From positions 1,364,081 to 1,428,080 of the forward strand of contig JACVTC010000030.1 in NCBI GenBank assembly GCA_016946835.1: 64,000 bases of DNA. The letters run 5' to 3'. The DNA is from Neocallimastix lanati (nom. inval.) (lineage: Eukaryota > Neocallimastigomycota > Neocallimastigomycetes > Neocallimastigales > Neocallimastigaceae). Shown one piece after another: positions 35,911-48,014 of this stretch. Under the pieces are notes generated by a model that saw only the letters and a list, made by a program, of their open reading frames with translations, made no database searches and was not told where the DNA came from. A program made the translations under genes and the position numbers. Within the stretch, counting starts at the first letter, position 1. Each line of letters opens with the position of its first letter.

Positions 35911-38900
35911 TTTCAAAGTATAATTTAATTATAAATATAAACTTACAAAACATTTAAAAAATTAGATTTAAATATATTTATTGGTAATTCTTTTATATTT
36001 GTTCCACTTATTTTTCTATATTAATGAAGAAAAAATAAATAAATAAATAAATATAACAGTAATAATAATAAATTAATAAAATTATATATAAATTTAAATT
36101 ATTTTTAAAATTTATAATAATATGTAAAAAAAATTTTTTTTTTACAATGTTTTTAAATAAATATTAGTTTCGATATCAATTGAAATTTTATTTATGTTTG
36201 AATTCGTAATTATCCTATAGTATTAACAATAACCAATAAAATAATAATAATAATATATTATTAATAATTAAATTCTTCAATATTTAATTTAAAAAAAATA
36301 ATTCATATTTACAATTTCTCTAAAGCCGGTATATTAAAAATTGAATCAGATAGAACATCAATTTCAAAAGAATCAATCTCCCTAAAATTTATATTTATAT
36401 TTCGTAATTTATATTTAATTATATTAAAAAAAAAAAAAATAGGATTTTTTAATATTAATAAAAAATATATAAATACTACTATATAAAGTTTAATTATTGT
36501 TTATTTAAAAATATTACAATGTATTTAGAAATGGGAAATAAGGAAATTTGTCAAAAGTAATTCCACTTGAATTACTTAAAGATTTACCATTACTTTATAT
36601 ATATGTAGACATAAATATATAAATAAATAAGTAAATATATAAATATATATTAAATAAATAATAATAATGTAATAATTAAATATTTATAAAAAAAAAATTA
36701 AACATAATATATTTCTTTACAAAAAAAATTTTTTTCTAAAAAAAAAAAAAAAATAAAATAAAATAAAATAAAATAAAATTAAAAAATATATATATATATT
36801 AAAAATAAAATAAAATAAAATTTACAAGATTAATTTAACAATAAATCCATAATTATCACAAGTTATTCCTTCTATTTGACAACAATAAATATTTGATGAT
36901 ATTTTCAAGAAATTATATAAATTTTTACATTCAAGAGTTAAAACATATTCATTTTCAATTTCATTACTTTCAATTTCTATTTGAGATTGTAATATTTCAT
37001 TAATTTCTTCTTCAGTACATAATTTATATGAACTTGATATATTATCACATGTTCCCGGTTGATAGCATGATATATTTGTATTTTCCAAATTACATGAGTT
37101 AATTGTAGAATTTCCAAAATTTATAATGTTTGTAGTCAATTGTGGATTATTATAAATGGAGCTTTAAATATAAATATTGTATATATTTATTATATAATTT
37201 ACATAAATAATTTTTAATTTTATAAAATAGACAATAATTTTTTAAAAAAAAAAAAAAAATTTTTTTTTATTTAATAATACATACAATACTTCTAAATTAT
37301 TCAATTTAAAAATATTACTAGGTAACTTTTTTATATTAAGAGTGTCTAAAATTCTTATTAATAAATTATATAAATTAAAAATAATATTTAAGATATAAAT
37401 AAATAATTTTTTTATAATATCATTGTAAATGATAATAATAATAGTATTATTAGTATTATTATTAGAAAAAAGTAAAATAAATATATATATATATATATAA
37501 TAAAACAGAAAAATAAACATATAAATATAATAAAACATAATTAATTATAAATATAATTTTACAATTGATTTAAATTGATTAAATTTCCAATGGATTGGGG
37601 AATTTCGTCAATATATTCGTTATGACTTAAATATCTAAATTTATTTATTTAAAAATATAAAGAATTAATATTATTATCGTTATTAAATATTTATTATTAT
37701 TATTAATTTTTTTTTTTTTTTAATTAAAAAATATAAAAAAATAAATATTCAAAATAAATATATATATATATATTAACTTACAAACAATTCAATTTTCTAA
37801 ACTTTGTCAATATTTCAAAAACATCATTTGCAATTTTATTATTTGATAAATCTCTTTAAAAATAATAAAAAACATTATATATATATATCAATTCATATAT
37901 TAATATTTAGATATTTATATATAAGTATTAATAAAAAATCATTTGAATATATATTAACGGAATTAAAATTACTAATACTTTTGGAAAATTAAATTAAAAT
38001 TTCTACATATATTTAATAATTATTTTTAATATATCTTAATTTTATATTAATAAAAAGTACATATATTAAGGATATTTATTAATTTTTTTTTTAAAAAAAA
38101 AAAATAATAATAATAAAAAAAAAAAAAAAAAAAACTATACATACAATATTATTAGTGAATTAAAAAAGTTAGATGAAACTGAATTAAATTCATTATCAGA
38201 CGCATAACTATAAAAAAAAAAAAAAAAAAAAAATTAAAAATATTAATATATATATTGATAAATTAATTTTTATACTTTATAAAATTCTATTTTAATTTAT
38301 TATATTATATATTTACAGCCTTCTGATGGTTTTTGAAATAGTTAATGTCCCATTCATATTATTATTTGAAATATTACTATATTATTTTATTAATTATATA
38401 TAATAATAAGATATTAATTAAAAATATAAAAAAAATTTTTTATTTATTTGTAATTATTTTTAATAATATATATATATATTTACATATGTTCAAGAAATGG
38501 AAAATCCTTAATTTCCTCTTTTAATTCTCCCTTTATAATATTACTATACAAATTTCTATACATTTTTAAAGTTATTATATAAAAAAAATAATAATACAAA
38601 TAAAAAAATAATAATTAAAAATTAAAAATTAAAAATTAAAATTAAAAAATAAAAACTAATATAAAAAAAAATTATAATAATTTTTTTATATAATTAATTA
38701 TTATTATTTTAAAAATAAATACAAATTTATTAAATTTGGCAAATCTTTTAGATGATAAGGAAATTCTGTAATTCTATTAGATGGAAGTTCACTATTATTA
38801 TTTTTTTTTAATTAAATTATATATAATATTAATAAAAATAAATTAATTATAATAAATATGAATATAATATAGATATATATCAATAAAATATATTTTAATA

Positions 38901-39445
38901 TTACATATCTCTTATAGGACTTGTTGTGTTAAAATTCTTTGGAATTTCTTTTAAAGGTGTATTTTGTATTGTTCTTTTTTTTTTTTTTATTTATTGTTTA
39001 TTTATTCATTTATTTTATTTAATTTAATATTAAAAATTATTTCATTAAAATTTTAAATTTGAAAAAAAAAAAAAAATTATATATATATATAGAAAAAAAT
39101 ATTTAATTTTTATAAAACTTACAATGAATCTAAATTTGGAAGATCAAATATTACTTTTGGTATCCTTTTAATAAAAACATTATTTATTATACTTATTTAT
39201 TCAAAAAGTATATATATATGATTAATAATATTTTTAATATATATATATATTTTTATTTTTTAAAATATGAATTATATTTTGAATAAAAATATATTAATAT
39301 TACAGAGTTTTTAGTTTTGGTAAATAAGGAAATTTTTCAAAATCGATTTCATTAATACTATTGAATAAATTCATGGTTCTAAATTGAATATAAATTATTA
39401 ATATATAAAAAATAAATAAAAAATAAATAAAAAATAAATAAATAA

Positions 39446-39477
<32 letters not shown>

Positions 39478-39511
39478 AATAAAATAAAATAAAAATAGAA
39501 TAAAGAAATTT

Positions 39512-39560
<49 letters not shown>

Positions 39561-40045
39561 AATTTAATATTATATATATGATTGAAAATTAATAATAATA
39601 ATAAGTTAATATATATATATATATTAATATTTTTTACATAAATAATTTTGTTTAAAAAATAATTATTATTACAATTTTAAATTAGTGATAAATTTATTTC
39701 CATAACAGATAACCCCCTTGAATTTACAACATTCCAAATTTAAAGGTTTACTTAAAAATTTATTTAATTTTTTACAATCATCAGATATATTAGATAATTG
39801 ATCCTTTTCAGTTAATTCTAATTGTGAATTTAGAATATCATCAATTTCTTTTTGTGTACATGTATAACTTTTTATTTCAGAAATATTATCACATGTATTG
39901 AGTTGATAGCATGAGATAGGAGTTCCATGCACAAAACATTGAGAAATTTTAAGTTTACCAAAATTTATAAGTTTTACATTTAAATTAGGATTATATGATA
40001 TATCACTTTAAATTATATATATATTATAATAATAAAAAATAAGAT

Positions 40046-40082
<37 letters not shown>

Positions 40083-40770
40083 ATCAAAAATAATTAATAA
40101 TTTTTAGTTTATGAAAAATGTATTTATAATAATAAAATTATTATTATTATTATCATTATTATTATTATTATCATTATTATTATTATTATTATTTAGTAAA
40201 AACTTACAATAAATCTAAATTATATAATCTAAATATTCTACTTGGTAAATTTTTTAATCCATTTTTTCTTAAATATCTATATATATATATATAATAAATA
40301 AAAATTAATGAATAGAATTTTTAAAAAAATAATTATAATCATAATGTACAAATTAATATATTTTATTATTATATTTCTATTTATGAAATTAATATGGTTT
40401 ACAATTTTTTTAAAGAAGCCAAATTATCAATAGATTCAGGAATATACTCCAAATCTTTATTATTTTCTATATGTCTAAATAATATTTTTGGAAATTATCG
40501 ATAATTTATAAATATAATAATTTTAATTTTTTTTTTTATTTAATTATAATAAAATATACAGATATAATATTATTATTTTTTATAATTATATATAAATATA
40601 ATTTTTTTTTTATTTATTCATTTATTATACTTACAATTCTTTCAAATATATTAATTTAAATAAGTTACTAGGTAATTCTTTTATACTTAATCCAGATAAA
40701 TTCCTAATATATATAAAAAATTTTTTTAATTTATTTATATAATAAAATGTTAAAATAAATTTATTTAAAA

Positions 40771-40802
<32 letters not shown>

Positions 40803-40906
40803 ATAAAATAAAAATAAACTCATTAGATATTACAAATATTCAATTGATTCTAGTTGTTCAATTGCTTTTGGAATATTTTTTATATCCTTGTTATTTTCTA
40901 AAGACC

Positions 40907-40956
<50 letters not shown>

Positions 40957-41238
40957 AAAATTTAAATTAAAAATTATTAATTAAAAGTTGAAGTATAATA
41001 ATCATCGTAAAGATAAAAAATAATAACTATCTTATAAATACATACAATGCTCTTAAATTTTTGAATATAGTGAGATTATAAAATATATTATCATTAAGTT
41101 GATTATTATTTAAATCTCTATATAATTATATTAATAATTATATTGATGTAATGATTTTCATTATCATTTATTGATGTTATAAGTGTTGTTAAAGGTTAAG
41201 TTAATATTCAAGATTAGTTTTATATCAAGAGAAAATAA

Positions 41239-41308
<70 letters not shown>

Positions 41309-41501
41309 TAAATTATTTAAGAGTACTAACAATGTTTTTAAAGAACTACTTTCATTTTCATTGTCATAATAAAACGAATCAATTTCACAATTTCTAGCAA
41401 CACTAAATATTATTAAATTTGTAAAAATAAAAAATAAAAAGTAAATTTAATATTTTACGTATTAATTAAAAATATTATTATTTATTTATTTATTTATTAA
41501 T

Positions 41502-41595
<94 letters not shown>

Positions 41596-42504
41596 ATTTG
41601 TTTTTTTATATTTTATTTTTTTTTTATTTAAAAGAAAAAAAATTACTTACAATTCCTCTAATTTACTATTTGATATGGTAAGTTGACCTTTTAATTTATT
41701 ATTATCTAAGACACTGATAAATTTATATATATATATTAAATATGAATAATATAGGTATAAGATATACAATCATTAATATAATAATTTTATAATATTGAAT
41801 TTACTTACATCTTATCAAGATTAGGAAATTCTGATAAACCTTCTAACGGTAAAGTAATATTATTAATTTCTAAATTACTATTAATATGTTCATACATTTA
41901 TGTATATATGATAAATTAGTAAATTAATAAATATATTTAACTATAAATATTTATTTTTTTTGTTAAAAAAAATATATATATATTTTACAGAAGTTTTAAA
42001 TTAGGTAATGATTTAAGCTGAGAAGGAAATGTACTAAGCTTGTTACTAACTATTTCACTTATAAAATAAAATAATATTTTAAAGATTTATAATTTATTAT
42101 TTATATTAAATAAAAAAAAAAAAAAATTTTTTTTTTTTTTTATATTTAAAAATATTTTTATATGTTTAAAAATAAAAAAATCATTATTACATATTAATGA
42201 TAGGACTTGTACTATTAACATTCATGGTTATCTCTTTCAAACCTGTACCAGTTATATATCTAAAATTTATTTTTATTATTATTCAATATTAAAAGTATTA
42301 AAAAAAAAAATTTTTTTATCATTATTTATATTATGTTAATAATTGATAAAAAAAATAAAATAAAATAAAATAAAATAAAAAAACTTACAAATCTTTTAAT
42401 TTTGGTTGATTAAAAATAGAACTTGGTAAGGTTTTCATATCAATATCATATATTCTTCTTTTTATTTTGTATTATAAAGGGAAATCAAAGAAAATAATAT
42501 AAAT

Positions 42505-42551
<47 letters not shown>

Positions 42552-43335
42552 ACTAAGATTATATTAAATGTTATAAATATATATATAATTATATAATTAT
42601 ATAATATTTACAAAGTTTCCATCTTTTCAAAAATTGGCATATTATCAAAATTTAAATCATCAAAATTATATAAAATTGAACTTCTATATAATATATATAT
42701 ATATATTATTAATTATTAATATAATTTTTTATATTAATAAATTTTTTTTTTTTTTTTTTTTTAGCATATTTATATTTATATTTATATATATAAATATATA
42801 ATTATCAATTATAAATAATTAATTTGAATAATATTATATTAATATTATATATATATTAATAATAATATTTTTTTAATATATTTAATAATAATATTTTATC
42901 AAATTACATGGTGAGAGAGACAATATTATTATTATCACAAATTATTTGATATGATTTACAGCAATCAAAATTTAAACGTCTTCCTAAGAATGAGCTTAGC
43001 TTTCTACAATCCTCATTTGTATTAATATAAATATTATTATTATAGTTTTCGAGTTCATTCATCTCCATTTGTGAATCTAATACTTCTTTAATTTGGTCAT
43101 CACTACATTCTGGGTACATTATTTTAGTTTCTGAATCTATTTCTTGATATACCCAATTACAAGTTTTACTTTGATAACATACAATATTTGTATTTTGAAA
43201 ATTACAAAAACCAACTTTATTTTCAAAATTTATAACCTTTAAATTTAAGTAAGGATTAAAATTAATAAATCTAAAAATAAAAAAGAAAGAAAAAAAAGTT
43301 ATCAGTTATAAATAAAATAAAATAAAATAAAATTA

Positions 43336-43367
<32 letters not shown>

Positions 43368-43608
43368 ATATATATATATATTTATTATTACATATATATA
43401 TAAATATATTTAATTAATTAATTATATATATATTAAAAACTTACAAATTCTGTAATTTTGATAATTTAAATATATTACTATGTATCTCTTTTAAATTCAT
43501 AAAACTTAATGATCTATTTATTATTTAAGAATTAAATTATTAAAAATTAATATTAATATTATTATTGTTATTATTAAAAATAATACAATATATAATTTGA
43601 TATTATAG

Positions 43609-43640
<32 letters not shown>

Positions 43641-45435
43641 TATAAATAATATATAAAAAAAAAAATTCCTTTTTATTTTTTTTTTTTACAAAAATCTCAA
43701 ATTCTTTAAATTTTGGATAGATTCCGGAATATAATCAATATTTTTACAATTAGATAAATCTCTATTTTTTTTTAATATTTTATTATAAAAAAATTTATAG
43801 TAAATGAAACAATTATTTAATAATTTAATGTAAATTTTATATTATATTTATTATCATATTAATATAAATTAAATATACGTACAAATTATTTAAATTCTTA
43901 AATTTGGAAATAGTTTCGAATATATTATCATCAAATTCATTACCACTAAGATATCTACATATTATAAAAATATTAAAAGAAAATTAATTAAAAAATAGAT
44001 ATATATAAATATATATATATATATTTTTAATAATATTATAAAAATTTGTAATGATCAATTTTATGTTAATACATACAAATCTTCTATTAAATGATTTTCA
44101 TGTTCATAATATATTGAATTCAGTTTATTATCATTAGCAGTTCTAATAATTTTATATGATAACAATAACATAAAATTTTTTAAATATTATTAATTTTTTT
44201 TTTTTTTTTTTTATTTTATAAATTATTTTTAAATTTTATATTTATATATATCTTTAAGCAGTAAAATGATATATACATATGTTTCATAGTTTTTGGTATA
44301 TATAGTGTATCAGTCAAATTATTATAAAAAATTTCTCTTTTAATAAATATATATATATATTAATATGATTTAATTAATTAAATTTCATTTATATATAAAA
44401 GTTTAGTATATATATTTATATAATAAATTTACAATATCTCAATGGATGGAAATTTTAAAAATGTTTCAGGGATATTTTTGATATTATTATAATTTAATTT
44501 TCTTTTTTTTTTTTTTTTTTTTTTTTATGTTGTTGTTATTATTATTGTTGTAGTTGAAATATTATTTTTATTATTATTAATATTAAAATTAATATAATAA
44601 TTAATATAATTAATATAAATTACTATTATTATTTTATTAATAGGAATATATTAATAATATTACAATGTTTTTAAGTTTGGTAAATTAACAAATTGGTAAG
44701 GAAATTCATTTATTTTATTTTCACTCAAGTCACTAAATTTAATGATCATATTTATATTAAAATGTTAAATATAATTAAATTGAATAAATTATATATATAT
44801 TTTATAAAAAAAAAAATAAAATTAAATAAAATAAAATAAAATATAAATAGTAGAATAGGAATATAAAGTAAAGATTGAATAAAACAAAATAAAATAAAAT
44901 AAAATAAATATTTGAATATGAATATTGAGTACAGATTGAATATAATAAAATAAAATAAAAAAAATGAATGAATATATAAAAATATTATTACATGTATTCT
45001 AAAAGAGAATTTGAACTTTTTATTTCTGGTATTTCATTTAAATTTGTCGAATATACTTTCCTATATACATATAAATTGTTATATTATTAGAATTTTTTTT
45101 TTTTTTTTTAAATAGTATAAATTTATTATATTAATAATTATATATTTTGAATATTATTTACAAATATTTTAAAGAAGGCATTTCGAAAAATATTTCTGGT
45201 AATTTATTTATATTAGAATTTTTCAGATCTCTATGTATTATAAAATATATAATAAAAAAAATTATTTAATTAGCAATATAATTTTCAAAATAAATAAATA
45301 TATAAATAATAAATAAATAATTAAAAAATAATTAATTTATTTTTTACAAATGTTCAAGTTTGGAAAGTAGTGGAAAACTATCAATATCTGTTATATTTGA
45401 AAGTGAAATGGAAGCTCTATTGTTATATACATATA

Positions 45436-45469
<34 letters not shown>

Positions 45470-46682
45470 AAAAAATAAATAATAAAAATATCCAATAAAA
45501 TACTTAATAATAATAATATATATATATATTATTTAATTGATTTAAATTTTTCTAATGAAATATTTAAAATATGAAACAGTTACAAGTTTATATAAATTAT
45601 ATTTCCATATCCATCCAGGATTATTTCACTATAATCATCTGGATATGGATTTTCACCACAAAGAGGCTTATTTAAAAATTTATTTAATTTTTCACAATCT
45701 TGAGATACTATTCTATCATTCGTAATTTGATTAAATACTTCCATAACATCATCATAACTGCAAACTTTATAACCGTTAAATCCAAGAGCATAATTCTGGC
45801 AAATAGTTTCAATATTATTATAACAATTAATATAAGTATTTATAAATGAACAATATGTCACTATACCACCTCGAAATTGAATTAATTTTACACTTAAATA
45901 GGCATTATTTTCAATATAACTAAATATTTATTAAATTTATATATTATTTTAAATATATTAATGATGTATGTTAATAAATTTTAATAAAATAGCCCTATGA
46001 AACTTACAATGAATTCAATTTTAATTTAAATATATTGCTAGGTAATTTATGTATACTTAATCCACTTAAATTTCTAATAAATATTTAATATAAAATATAA
46101 AGTACATGGTAAATATCAACATTTTAAAACATAATAATAAAATTATATATATATATACATACAAATCTCTCAATTCGGAAAAGGAACCAATTTCTTGTGG
46201 AATAAAATCTATGAATATATTATTACTCAAATCACTAATTATTTTAAATTTAATATATATACATATATATATATATTCATTTATAAAATACATAAGTAAA
46301 TTATTATTAATTATTTTTTAATATTTAAATTAATAATAATATAAATATTTGAAAAATCTATTTGTTGTATTTAATATGTGTACTTTACAGCTTTTGTAAA
46401 TTTTTAAATTTTAATATAGTATCAAATACAGCATTATTAAATTTATTGTTTACTAAATCACTTTTTAAAAAAAGTAGAAAAAAATTGTTAAAAATTATAT
46501 TTTAAAATCGATATATATTTTATAATATATTTAATAAATTATATATTAAAATAAGTACAGAGAATATAAAGGACTATATATTCCATTATAAGATAATGAA
46601 CTTAATTTATTGTTATTTACGAAACTTTTGATTATATTAATTATTTTAATTTTAATGTTAGTATTTAATTAAAATAATAATG

Positions 46683-46715
<33 letters not shown>

Positions 46716-47958
46716 TAAATAATAATAATATTATTATTATGATGATGATGATGATGATGATGATAATGATGATGATGATTTAATTTTAAATAAATATATA
46801 TATATATTACATTCTTTCAAGAGTATCATTTATACAAAGTTCTCCACTTATATTATTATTCATTAGAACCCTTTATTAAACAATAAATATTATTAATTAG
46901 AAAATTTAAAATCATTAATAACCTTTGATATATATACTAAATAGATATATATATATATATATATATTTTATTAATTTCTATGATAAATTACAATTCTTTC
47001 AAAGCTGGAAATTGTAAAATTTCATCTGTTATAACTCCTGTAATATTATTAAATGATAAATTACTTATATTCAATGTAATAATAATAACAATATGATTAA
47101 TAATAAAAATTAAAATAATAATAATAAAACCTTTGTATTATATATATGTATATTTATATGAATTAGTATAAATTTATATTTAATTTATTACTTCAACGTC
47201 ATACTTACAGGCGATATAAATTTAAAATATTTTTAAATTGATATGGAAATTTTTTAATATTGTTATTATTAAAATCTCTAATATTAAATAAATTAGTTGA
47301 TATGTTATATATTATAAAAATCAAAATTATTTTAAAAATTTTTTAATAAATTTATTTACATAAATTGAAGGGAAGAATTAATTTCAATTTCATCTGAAAT
47401 TTCAGTCATTCCTGTATTCATAATATTACTTTATAAAAAGCAATGTATAATATATGTATGAATTATTATTATTGTTATTATTATTATTATTACATAAAAT
47501 ATTATAAAAATAAGAAATAATTAATTATTATCTAATAATCAAAACGAAATCTACAATTTAAGTATATATATATATATATTGCATAATTATAATCTAACAA
47601 TTAAAATGAAATCTATAATTTAAATATATATATATTTTGTAGATAATTACAATTGAGTTAATTTTGGTAATTTGAAAAAAACATTTGGTAAAAAATCAAT
47701 TTCAATTGATTCAATATATCTAATAATAAAAATAAATATATATGAGTAAGATAAGGTATTTATATAAAAGAGTGTTTCTTATTAATAATTATTAGTATAA
47801 ATATATAAAAGTTTCAATTTATTAATATAGATATATTACAAGTCTTTTAATTCAGGAAAAATTGGAAAAAATGAAAAATCTATTTTGTTCTTAATTTCAA
47901 TACATGGTACATTTTCAATACAATTTTTTCGACTATTAAATTTTATAAAATATATTTA

Positions 47959-48014
<56 letters not shown>

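Noticed and set aside
35485-35923. Long Phe/Cys/Val/Leu and Lys/Thr/Gln/Asn open frames on both strands
   Set aside because: They are translations of the TTTTG and TTA microsatellites inside an intron of the LRR gene.
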